Positions 8,127 through 17,000 of a stretch of 18,053 nt of DNA are shown here, in pieces. The stretch comes from Deltaproteobacteria bacterium. Its GTDB lineage: Bacteria; Bdellovibrionota_F; JAHFAK01. The position numbers and the translations under genes are program-made. The first letter of the stretch is position 1; every line of letters begins with the position of its first letter. The stretch lies in contig JAHFAK010000036.1 of the NCBI GenBank assembly GCA_023250585.1, forward strand, positions 1 through 18,053. Reading direction: 5' to 3'. The notes under the pieces were generated by a model. It ran no database searches and had not been told where the DNA came from. It saw only the letters and a program-made list of their open reading frames with translations.

Positions 8127-9020
8127 TTAGCTAACTTTCTTAGGATCAAGCGCATCTTGTAAGGCATCTGAAAATGTATTAAAGGCAAGCACTAAAATCA
8201 ACATAAAGCCGGAAGCTGCAATAAAATTATTAAAGTTTCCTGCGGGAACCTCTTGAGCTGCCTCAGCAAGCATTAATCCCCAGCTAACCCCTTCTTTTAC
8301 TCCCAGATTCAAAAAACTCAATATGACTTCACTTTTAATTGCGGTAACAAAAAGAATAGTCGATTGGACAAGTAATATATGTATTGTATTTGGGATAATA
8401 TGTTTAAAAATTATTTTGGTATAGGAAACACCTATTGCTCGAGCAGCTTCAATATATTCTAAATGTTTAATTTTAATTACTTCTCCTCGTATGATTCTAC
8501 ACGTTGATGTCCAAAACGTACTAATCATTGCAATATGCATTGCATATGGATTATCAGCTAAAGCAACCGCAAGTGCTGCAACAAATAAATAAAAGGGAAT
8601 TGAATCAATAACACCATAAAACCAAGTAATAAGAACATCGGGTATTTTTCCTGAAAAGAAACCAGCAACTGCTCCTAAGATTCCCCCTAAAAAAGTAGCT
8701 ACAATGGCAACAATAAAACCAATTTGAAACGCTGTTTTTGTACCATATAGTGCTCTTTCAAAAATATCTTGGCCATTTAGATTAGTACCAAAAATATGTT
8801 GACGAGACATACCTGAATATCCATCTGTTACAAAGCGATCCCATGATGATCCAAAGAATCCTAGGCACACTCCTACTGCGATTCCTAAATAAATTAAAAC
8901 GACAAAAAATGCGACAATACCTATTGTATCTTTTCGTAATTTCCTTAGAGCTTTTGACCATAAGGATTCACCGTAGGTATGAGTTTGCTTGTTGGTACTA
9001 TTTTGAATCACTTCATTCAT
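8127..9020 (-). CDS. oppC: Peptide ABC transporter permease, OppC/DppC type
   Basis: This is an integral inner-membrane subunit that forms half of the peptide translocation pore. The 297-residue product has a first membrane helix at about 32-55, then a periplasmic loop with HIFGTNLNGQDIFERALYGT, the OppC-type N-terminal signature. Further helices follow, then the EAA loop IEAARAIGVSYTKIIFKHII that contacts the ATPases, a LSFLNLGV segment, and the C-terminal NTFSDALQDALDPK typical of the family. ATG 9020 overlaps the oppB TGA as ATGA (9020-9017), which implies translational coupling, and the gene abuts oppD. Family and position in the B-C-D-F order are secure; substrate is not. Confidence 0.94.
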   Translation of the reverse strand: MNEVIQNSTNKQTHTYGESLWSKALRKLRKDTIGIVAFFVVLIYLGIAVGVCLGFFGSSWDRFVTDGYSGMSRQHIFGTNLNGQDIFERALYGTKTAFQIGFIVAIVATFLGGILGAVAGFFSGKIPDVLITWFYGVIDSIPFYLFVAALAVALADNPYAMHIAMISTFWTSTCRIIRGEVIKIKHLEYIEAARAIGVSYTKIIFKHIIPNTIHILLVQSTILFVTAIKSEVILSFLNLGVKEGVSWGLMLAEAAQEVPAGNFNNFIAASGFMLILVLAFNTFSDALQDALDPKKVS

Positions 9021-9970
9021 TTTAATGTCACTCGTGGGTCAACAACTGTATACATAATATCCGTAAGAATTAAACTCAACACATAAATCATTGCCGTCCA
9101 GGTAACAGCCGCTTTAATTATGGGGAGATCTCCCGTTAGAATTGCATCATATAAAACAAGCCCTATTCCGGGAATACTAAAATATGATTCAAGGACAATA
9201 CTTCCTGCAATAATAATAAAAGGTAATGTTATAATAATTCTCGTCATAATAGGAATAAGACTATTTTTTAAGATATTTTTGAAAAGTAATTTTAAAGGAT
9301 GTGTACCGAAAGCCCTTGCGGTTCGAACATGATCTTTAGTAATTTCTTCTACAATTACCGCTCGGTAAAAACGCGTATTATAGCCAATAGAAAGAAATAC
9401 AGAAGCTAAAACTGGTACAGTAACATATTTTAAATAACTCGTGAATGACTCTACTTCCCAACCTTGTACGGGAAAGATATTAAGTCCATAACTTGAACAG
9501 AATATAATTTGAAAAAGTATAACAATGATAAGATAGCTCACACTCATTCCAATAACTGCAACAAACATCACACTTTTATCAATCATTTTTCCCCGAAAAT
9601 ATGCTGCTATTAATGCAAGAATAATGGAAATAATATTTCCTGAAATCAGAATCGGTAGCTGAACGGCTAGAGAAACAGGAATTGTTCGTGCAAATATACT
9701 TGAGACTTTTTCACCGGTTGAATCCGAATATCCAAAATCAAAAGTAATAATTTCTTTAAAAAAAATAAAATAACGCGTAAGAAAAGGTTGGTCATAGCCA
9801 AGTTGGTGATGTACCTCTTCTATTTGTTGCTGAGTAGGATTTTTTCCCAGAAGATCATATGTCTTATCCGGACCAAAATATACCATTAGAACAAAACTAA
9901 TAAGAGTAACTCCAAAAATTAATGGAATACTTTGAAAGAATTTTCGTAAAGAATATATGAATGTATCCAC
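9017..9970 (-). CDS. oppB: Peptide ABC transporter permease, OppB/DppB type
   Basis: This is the second integral membrane half of the peptide importer. The 317-residue product begins with a membrane helix (about 13-30, SIPLIFGVTLISFVLMVY), as in OppB/DppB, followed by the periplasmic stretch containing LGYDQPFLTRYFIF. Several helices follow, with the EAA-like loop RTARAFGTHPLKLLFKNILK and the FSIPGIGLVLYDAI segment conserved in this family. It ends with LTDIMYTVVDPRV. The start is GTG 9970, one base after the oppA stop; no SD is visible, so it probably depends on ribosomes finishing oppA. Its stop overlaps the oppC start by four bases. Confidence 0.94.
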   Translation of the reverse strand: MDTFIYSLRKFFQSIPLIFGVTLISFVLMVYFGPDKTYDLLGKNPTQQQIEEVHHQLGYDQPFLTRYFIFFKEIITFDFGYSDSTGEKVSSIFARTIPVSLAVQLPILISGNIISIILALIAAYFRGKMIDKSVMFVAVIGMSVSYLIIVILFQIIFCSSYGLNIFPVQGWEVESFTSYLKYVTVPVLASVFLSIGYNTRFYRAVIVEEITKDHVRTARAFGTHPLKLLFKNILKNSLIPIMTRIIITLPFIIIAGSIVLESYFSIPGIGLVLYDAILTGDLPIIKAAVTWTAMIYVLSLILTDIMYTVVDPRVTLK

Positions 9971-9971
9971 G

Positions 9972-11720
9972 TTATTTTATATCGACATATTTAAAATAAT
10001 TTCCAAGAACATTTTCAACTGGATATAATATTACATTTTTATGCCATACCCACAAATCAGTACGTGAAAAACCAGCAATAGTTACTGAATCTTCAAGAAG
10101 CAATTTATGCATCTTTTTATAAATTTCTGATCGTTCTTTTGAAGGTTGCATTGTACTAGCTTTTTCATACAGTGCATTGTATTCCGGGTTATTGTAATTA
10201 GAATTATTTGATCCCGGAGAAGAATTAGGTCCATAAAAAAGCTGCAAAACGTTTTCACTATCAGGAAAATCAAGCCCCCATGCCATTGCAATAGTCATAG
10301 TTTTTCGTGATTTTACTGCTTTTGAATAATCCCCAAAACTTGCAAACGTTTGCTTTTTAATTTTACTCGATGGATATCCGATAGTAATAAGCCATCCTCT
10401 AAATTGATCATACATCTGATTTTGCCGTATATCTGACACCATTGAATATGTAATGTCTGGAAGATTAGCTGCAGTCCATCCATTATCCTTAAGAATTTTT
10501 TTTGCTCCCTCAGGATCATGCGTAATGTATTCTTTTGATAATGTGGGATCATACCCATCAATGCCAGGTGAAATAATACCAGGATATGCTTCACCTAAAT
10601 CATCAAAAAATGTTTTAATATATTGTGGCCAATCCCAAGCTTTATGAATTGCTATTCTTAGAGCTTTATTCTTTTTTTCTAATTCCTTATCTTTGTTGTA
10701 ACCAATCTTTGGATCGTCCATATTAAAGTTAAGATAGCGAAAAGCAAATTCAGTTTGAGGTAAGAAGTAATATTTTTGAGCGTACTCTTTATTGAGGCTC
10801 AAGGGATTTCTCGATGCAATGACGTTATTAAATTGTTGTTCAGGTATAAATCCAAATTGAATTTCAGAACCTTTAGTAAAGGAAATCCATCTCATTGAAA
10901 AATTTTCCATAAAATTAATTTCAATTTGATCAACAATGGGAAGTTTCTTCCCTTGTAAAGATTTAATACCAGTAAATCCATGGATCTTTTCATCGTATCC
11001 TTCATTTTTTAAATCAAAAATTTCTTCTCGATACTTTTTATTTTTTAAAAGAACTGCTTTTTGGTTATTAAAACTTCCTAAGACCCAAGGTCCCGAACCT
11101 ACTGGATGAATTGAAATTTCAGGACCATATTTTTCAACAACTTCTTTGGCAACAATTGCTGAATATCCTTTTGTAAGTGTATAAACAAGTTGAGGGTATG
11201 GTTTTACTAAAGAAATCTGAATGGTATATTTATCAATGGCTTTAAGTCCCTCAACTTGTTTTTTATAGTCTGAACCAGCTGTTTTCCAATCGTCAATTCC
11301 TTTAATACGTCCTTGCCAGAGCCATGCACCACGAGGGAGTGTCTTGGGGTCAAAGTGACGTTTAATTGAATATACAAAATCCTCTGCCGTTAGTTCTCTT
11401 CCCTTCCCACCTTTAAATGCAGGGTCATCACTAAAGAAAACTCCTTTTTTAATCTGAATCGTATAGGTAAGCCCATCTTTACTTATTTTTGGTAAAGCTG
11501 CTGCTAAGTTGGGTTTGAGCTCATAGGGAATTTTAAGGTATTTATAATCATATAATGTATCACAAATAGCACTGACTATCCTATTTTGATACTTTGTTGA
11601 ACTTTGAACTGGATCGAGAGAAGTCGGTGTCCCCTCAACTGAATACTTAAATACTTTTATTGCAAATGCAGAAGTTGAAATTGTACAGAAAATAAATAAT
11701 AAAAACAGTTTCTTTTGCAT
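9972..11720 (-). CDS. oppA: Periplasmic peptide-binding protein, SBP_bac_5 (OppA/DppA) family
   Basis: This is the extracytoplasmic receptor that captures peptides for the OppBCDF importer. The 582-residue product has a signal peptide (1-20, ending SAFA before IKVF) with no lipobox cysteine after cleavage, so it should be soluble in a periplasm rather than a lipoprotein. Family 5 features are GTPTSLDPVQSS at the mature N-terminus, LTAEDFVYSIKRHFDP, HPVGSGPWVLGSF, a helical ALRIAIHKAWDW segment, and the C-terminal NNPEYNALYEKAS with SEIYKKMHKLLLEDS. The length is within the 500-600 range of the family. ATG 11720 has an AAGGAGGG SD 9 nt upstream and a likely promoter at 11766-11794. It is first in the operon. 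Residues lining the pocket do not tell which peptides bind. Confidence 0.93.
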   Translation of the reverse strand: MQKKLFLLFIFCTISTSAFAIKVFKYSVEGTPTSLDPVQSSTKYQNRIVSAICDTLYDYKYLKIPYELKPNLAAALPKISKDGLTYTIQIKKGVFFSDDPAFKGGKGRELTAEDFVYSIKRHFDPKTLPRGAWLWQGRIKGIDDWKTAGSDYKKQVEGLKAIDKYTIQISLVKPYPQLVYTLTKGYSAIVAKEVVEKYGPEISIHPVGSGPWVLGSFNNQKAVLLKNKKYREEIFDLKNEGYDEKIHGFTGIKSLQGKKLPIVDQIEINFMENFSMRWISFTKGSEIQFGFIPEQQFNNVIASRNPLSLNKEYAQKYYFLPQTEFAFRYLNFNMDDPKIGYNKDKELEKKNKALRIAIHKAWDWPQYIKTFFDDLGEAYPGIISPGIDGYDPTLSKEYITHDPEGAKKILKDNGWTAANLPDITYSMVSDIRQNQMYDQFRGWLITIGYPSSKIKKQTFASFGDYSKAVKSRKTMTIAMAWGLDFPDSENVLQLFYGPNSSPGSNNSNYNNPEYNALYEKASTMQPSKERSEIYKKMHKLLLEDSVTIAGFSRTDLWVWHKNVILYPVENVLGNYFKYVDIK

Positions 11721-11765
11721 GTCACCAACCCTCCTTATTTCATACTGATTTCATAATTCGAAAAA

Positions 11766-11794
11766 TTTTTAACATTAATAGAATAGAGAGTCAA
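11766..11794 (-). promoter_or_regulatory. Predicted promoter of the peptide-import/gshB operon
   Basis: On the minus strand TTGACT (11794-11789) is separated by 17 nt from TAAAAA (11771-11766), which overlaps an AAAAATTTTT tract. The optimum spacing and a near-consensus -35 support it; the -10 is weak. Transcription would begin about 40 nt before the oppA ATG, leaving the SD in the leader. It lies in the 154-bp gap between the 730-residue cassette gene and oppA, where I see no strong intrinsic terminator. Confidence 0.42.
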
Positions 11795-11874
11795 ACATTA
11801 ATGAAATGATTTTCGTGGAATTAAACGGTTTGCTTCAAAGCTAAATATTATGAGACAATTATGGGTGATTTTTT

Positions 11875-14067
11875 TTACATCTTTGGAATTTTTTCACAGA
11901 GTTTATTTAATGATTCAATATGTTTTGTTTCTCGTTCTACGAGCCAATGCCAACTGTTCCCTTTGGTATCAAATTCAGAAAATGTTTTTTCTAAATACTT
12001 TGCAAATGCAAACCCTGCAATAAGCGTATCTTGATAGGAAGAATTTACCAGCGGAGCTGAATATACCATAGAGGGAGGGTAGGATGAATCTTTAATGTTA
12101 ATTTTTTTTGGGTCAATCTTTTGTAAATCCTTACATTGTTCTCGAATAAAATCTCGTCTCGCTACATCTAAACCATAATAGATATTCCTGAGTTGTGCAC
12201 GTGCTTTTTCCACTTTGTTATTTAACTTTTCACTCGATTGTTTCATCCAATCATTTGTATACTGACGCTTTTCTTCTAATTTTGGATCTTGATCCTCTTT
12301 TTTCTGAAATAATTCATTATATTCTTCTTGAGGAGATTGAGGAGAAGCACCATTACGTGCCAAATCATCAAATGTTCCATCACCTTCACAGAATGGTTTA
12401 AAAATAATAGGAGAAGGCTCGTATGCTCCCCAACGAGCTAAATCTTTAATATTTGCATTAAGAAAATGACAAACATGTTTCGTTTTTATTGGGACAGGGA
12501 TTTTTTTCCCCAATACAGTACCTAATGAATGAGTGGTAACAAACGTATCAAAAGCGACTCCTTCTTCTCTGAGCTCAAATAATGGCTTTGATTTCCATAA
12601 ATCATTAGTAAGAAATGCATGAATCCTCTCTTCATTTTCCTGCATAACATCGATACGTATTGTTTCTACACGGCCTTCTTCTAGGAATTGATTATCTTTA
12701 TCAAAAGTCTCTCCTAAAACCAGCCGGCGATATTCATTCAATAGCTGATAAAAAGTAGAAACCGTAGCATTTACTACCCAAGGATCAAGAAGAGGGTCAT
12801 GTAAAAATGTATAAAAAATACTTCGTGTATCTTGAAGGGCTAACCAAATTTTTCGTTTCGTATACCATTGAGTAATTGGACCCTCTAAAAGCATCGATGC
12901 AGTGATTACTGCAAGTTGATTGAGAATAAATACTTTCCAACCTAATGGACCAGTAGCTGCTTCTCCAACAGCTGCTGCTTTAGAGCCTGCTCGAAATACT
13001 TTATAGGCCTTTATTAATCGTGTAACTCCTGCTAAGGCAACTCTCGATGTGGCGTAGGATAGCGCAACAGAAGAAAGAATCGGGACTAAAGAAAAAGAAT
13101 CTTCTTCCTCCATTAACTCTGGAAAATACATGAGTGCCATCAGTGCTATTGTCTCTTTCCCAAATTGTCCAAGCATAGGAAGACCTTTAATGGCTTGTAA
13201 ATTATGAGGAACAAGAAATGAGAGATCCATCTTTTTAAGAATAGCTGCTCCCATCATTGAACTATAAGGTAAATATCTAAATCCTGGATAGGTATTTGCT
13301 AAACTGCTTACTCCAATATTTTGTCCAAAGTGTTTATCAATAAAATAGGTTTCGAGTAATGTATTTGCACGTTTTTGTGCATCATAATTCAAATCTTGAT
13401 CGATTAAATTTTCATCACCTGAATAAATTCCTGAATCAGCAATGATCATCCACAAAAGACGATTTAAAAATGGATCTTTGGCAAACTTTGCTAAACCTTC
13501 AATAAAGTCGACTTTATTGAGAACTCCTTGCTGAGCATCTCCAAAAGAATCAAACAAAAAAGCATATAAATCTGCTTCATTCCGTTGCATATCTCGTGTC
13601 TCATCAATGAAATATTTACTAGCACCAACGGTTTCATTTCCTGTATCAAAGAGCCAATCACCAAAAGTGTACGTTATAAAAAATGTTCCCATTGAAAGTA
13701 TAAATCGAGTTTTTTTCCAGCTTTTTAGTCGATTATGAAAGAGAAATCGATCAATGGAACAAGCAACAATAAGACTGAAAGCGACTTTTAGTTTTAACTC
13801 TATAAGTGATTTATTTTCATCTCGTACATTGAGTAAATCATTCTGAATTTTTGCGAGTCTCTCTATATGAACACGATGTACAATGCTATCTAATGTGACG
13901 GATATTTTTTTATCAGGAGTTTCAGGAGATACGGGAATTTCAATGCTGATTTCTTTAAGTTTATCAAAATCAATGTATTCTCCATCTTGCGCATAGGTAA
14001 TTGAAGTAAGAAATATGCCCATACAAAATACAAGAAGAGTATAATACATCCTCTTATTATGGGTCAT
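11875..14067 (-). CDS. Unrecognised exported membrane-associated protein, 730 residues (second gene of cassette)
   Basis: I do not recognise a family. The N-terminus is a signal peptide (about 1-26, KR then a hydrophobic core, ending ITYA before QDG). Hydrophobic stretches that could span or enter a membrane lie near 93-110, 122-140, 326-347 and 376-394. The rest is predicted mostly helical and charged, with a Lys/Glu/Gln-rich, probably coiled segment at about 580-640. Four cysteines lie in the C-terminal half (533, 560, 645, 724) and two between the signal and residue 110 fall in hydrophobic parts. ATG 14067 is 2 nt after the upstream gene's stop, and its AAGGAG SD (14078-14073) encodes the last two residues of that gene, so the pair is surely co-expressed. 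Its C-terminus is repeated in a second gene at the right edge. It may work with its partner in the envelope; no enzymatic motif was seen. Confidence 0.85.
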   Translation of the reverse strand: MTHNKRMYYTLLVFCMGIFLTSITYAQDGEYIDFDKLKEISIEIPVSPETPDKKISVTLDSIVHRVHIERLAKIQNDLLNVRDENKSLIELKLKVAFSLIVACSIDRFLFHNRLKSWKKTRFILSMGTFFITYTFGDWLFDTGNETVGASKYFIDETRDMQRNEADLYAFLFDSFGDAQQGVLNKVDFIEGLAKFAKDPFLNRLLWMIIADSGIYSGDENLIDQDLNYDAQKRANTLLETYFIDKHFGQNIGVSSLANTYPGFRYLPYSSMMGAAILKKMDLSFLVPHNLQAIKGLPMLGQFGKETIALMALMYFPELMEEEDSFSLVPILSSVALSYATSRVALAGVTRLIKAYKVFRAGSKAAAVGEAATGPLGWKVFILNQLAVITASMLLEGPITQWYTKRKIWLALQDTRSIFYTFLHDPLLDPWVVNATVSTFYQLLNEYRRLVLGETFDKDNQFLEEGRVETIRIDVMQENEERIHAFLTNDLWKSKPLFELREEGVAFDTFVTTHSLGTVLGKKIPVPIKTKHVCHFLNANIKDLARWGAYEPSPIIFKPFCEGDGTFDDLARNGASPQSPQEEYNELFQKKEDQDPKLEEKRQYTNDWMKQSSEKLNNKVEKARAQLRNIYYGLDVARRDFIREQCKDLQKIDPKKINIKDSSYPPSMVYSAPLVNSSYQDTLIAGFAFAKYLEKTFSEFDTKGNSWHWLVERETKHIESLNKLCEKIPKM
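11884..12074 (-). repeat. Direct repeat copy 1 (3' end of the 730-residue gene)
   Basis: These 191 bases match 17863-18053 in the same orientation at an offset of 5979, with four mismatches (11884, 11887, 11934, 11953 against 17863, 17866, 17913, 17932). All four are silent in the reading frame shared by the two copies. Similarity stops within the last three codons of this gene; the flanks beyond are unrelated. The other end of the repeat is unknown because copy 2 runs off the window. Confidence 0.97.
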
Positions 14068-14069
14068 GC

Positions 14070-17000
14070 TTACTCCTTGTGCCCCGATTCTTCTTCCCCA
14101 CCTGAGATTGCATGAATAATCTGAGAAATAAATTCCTCAGTCTTATCTATGGTATACCCTGCTACATTGCCCGGTGCATGATACATTCTACTTCCCATAT
14201 CTCCAAACATTTTACCGAGTGCTTTGTTACTTCCGTTTTTACGCTCATAATCAATATAATCAGTGATAAAATTAACTTGGATAACATTCGATAAAATACT
14301 GGTAGAGAGGCCTGCTGTCATTGCATAACTGAAATCGTAAATGATCCCCTGTTGAGCAAATTTAGGCGCTGCTCGAGGTACACTTTTGAAAAATCCCCAC
14401 GCAGGATCAATGAATAAGATTCCAACAACCTGATTGCCAAGATATGATATCCAGCTAAATTCTCCACGTTTTGACATTTGTAACCAATAATTCACGAGAA
14501 AGCCTGACTGAAGACGGAGCAATGTATTTTTTATGTTGGCAAAAAGCATATTTTTGCCGAATTCTCTGAACCCACGCCAAAAACGTGTTCCATCTCCCCA
14601 AAGAAAACTAAAGATAGCTCTCCCTTCTCTGGCTTCTATATCTACAATATGGTTATTAAGAGCTTTAGTAAGAATTTCTCTATTGAACTTCATTGCAGTA
14701 TCCTCACCGAATTGATTTTTAACAATCTCAAGTATCTTTGAAGAAAGAACGCTGACCCGAGCCTCTAACATATGAAAACGAAATGCCTTTGCCAGGATTC
14801 CAAAATAGAGATTTCTCCAAAAACGTTCATTCATATCACGATGGATCCATGCAGTATGAGACTTTGTATAAGGAAAATCATAGGTTGAAAACATTGCTTT
14901 ATGCTGATCTTGAGGATTTGCCTCATCGACGTAATACGATCGTAACATAAGTTCAGTAGGTAAAATCGTTCCAACAATTTCGAAAAATTCAATTAAAATA
15001 CCTTTACGTATTTCGTCTGCACTCACTTCGCGTACATAATTTTCTGCTTGAATTTTATAGAAGAAAGAAAATATACGATTAAAGAACATCCGCGGCAGTT
15101 TTCTTCCTGCCAATATCGTTCCCTTTAAAGAAGGTTCTTCTCCTGCCATTAATTCAGTGGCAAATGATTTCATTGTTTGCTTAAACCACTTGGCAAGGCC
15201 CCAATTACTCATAAAAACTTGAGGATACTCTTTGAGTAAGGAAATAATATTTTCTACAACCTCTGGATCAGCTGCATTTTTTTTCCCTAATTTTATGAGT
15301 TGTCTTCGTAATGCACCCCAATTAATAGCTTTAAATACTGACTGAGCTTCTTCTGATTGAATACCATCGAGAGCTCTCTCTATGTGTTTTTCAAGAGCTC
15401 CATTGTTTTTAATTATAGTCAGATCTTTTCGAATAATAGGAATTATATACTCTAAACCTTTCTGAACACCTGCTTGTATTGCTCCTTGATATTCACGAGT
15501 AGCCTGGACAGTTTGTTGCACCAGTTTGATTTGAGCCTCTGCAAGAGCTTCATCTGTTTGCTTTCCCATGGTTGCTTTCAAAAATTTCTTGAGCGCATCT
15601 ATAATTCTTGTCATATATGAACGTTGTAATGGATCCACTTCCTTTTCTAAATTATTTGCTATTCCTTCCAATTCAGAGAATGCTTGTGTTGCGCTTGCGC
15701 CTCCTTTTTTTGCAAATTGTTTGTCAATCGTAGCTTTAAGTACTTGGAGACTTTCTTTTGAACCAGGTGTTATAAGATTATTAGCTAACTCCATAGCAGC
15801 AGCTATAAGCTGTGTATTAAAGACCTTAAAATACAAGTTCGAAAGGCGTGCCATCATATCATACGGCGTATATCTGAATTGTGACGAAAGAAAACTACCC
15901 GAAACAAACGGTTTAAAAAGTTTTGGTTTTAATGCAAAAGGAGCAACGATCCCAATGCTTATAGGAATTGCCAATTGCCACATCCAATCTTTAGAAGCTG
16001 TCCGTACGTATTCGGGATGGGTACTTAATGATTTATCGAGTTCTCTATTAGCAAACTGTTGCTTGGTCGCTTGACCTATAGAACTGCAGGCTTCAATAAA
16101 ACTAGAATCCTCTGGAATGACTGCTTCTGGATCATGACCTATCGTAATCCACGTTACCCCAAGTGCCTTATACTCATCAGTTACTGTTCTAAAAGGGTTA
16201 TTAAAATCGATTGGCCCTGACTCTTCAAAATATAATTTGCGATCGATGGTTTGAATTTTCTCATAAAGACCTGTTAAGAGTTTTGCAATTTTTTCGGTAA
16301 ATTGTTCGTATAATGCAGTTGCTTCTTTATTATTTCCGAAACGTTCAATGGTAGTATTCAATAATGTAGTAAACTCTTTATCCGTAAGTTTACTTCCATC
16401 GTTTTTTCGGGAATGAGGAGCTATCGATGCTTGAAAATTTTCATCGGAAACGATTTTATCAACCTGGCTATAATATTCTTTTTGGAGTTTTTTTATTTCT
16501 TCGACGAGATCATGGTATTGTGCGATTACCGCATTATCTGAAGTTGCATCCACGTTCCCAGCTTTACTAAGATTCGCTACAAGAACAGTCATTACCAGAA
16601 ACTGCTCAAATTCCTGAATCGGAATTCGTTCAGCAACAGCATCTTTTACGTCGTGTTCTCCTGACTTATGAGCAAAAACATCAATCGATTTTTCTCGGGT
16701 TGTTAAAAGCCGGAGATTATCTTTAAATTCTTGCTTCATCTTTGCAATTTCAGGATCATCGTCCTGTTTTTTTGCTTGTTGAGAGACCTTTTCTGCTTCT
16801 AGACTTGCAGTAATAGTCTGAATATCGCCTATCTCAGGAAGAGGATAAAAATAGTAAGGAATCTCTCTATTTTTATAGAGGTTATGAATAAGATTATGCA
16901 CAATATCTATTTTTCTAAAAACATAAAAGCCTTTACTCTCAGCATTGTCAGGAATCATAAATATATAGTTTTGAGATTGCCCAATGGGTTTTTTCTCCTG

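Noticed and set aside
11825-11850. A short GCTT-TG-AAGC dyad in the gap before oppA as a terminator of the cassette.
   Set aside because: Four-base arms with a two-base loop are too short, and no U-tract follows in the direction of transcription.
11875-14067. A calcium-binding EF-hand in the 730-residue protein around residues 211-226 (acidic, Gly-rich).
   Set aside because: The acidic residues do not fall at the required loop positions, so the resemblance is only compositional.
15568-16074. A 168-codon plus-strand frame inside the 1154-residue gene.
   Set aside because: It lies wholly antisense to a long gene with signal peptide, SD and partner, and its composition looks like a reverse-strand shadow.
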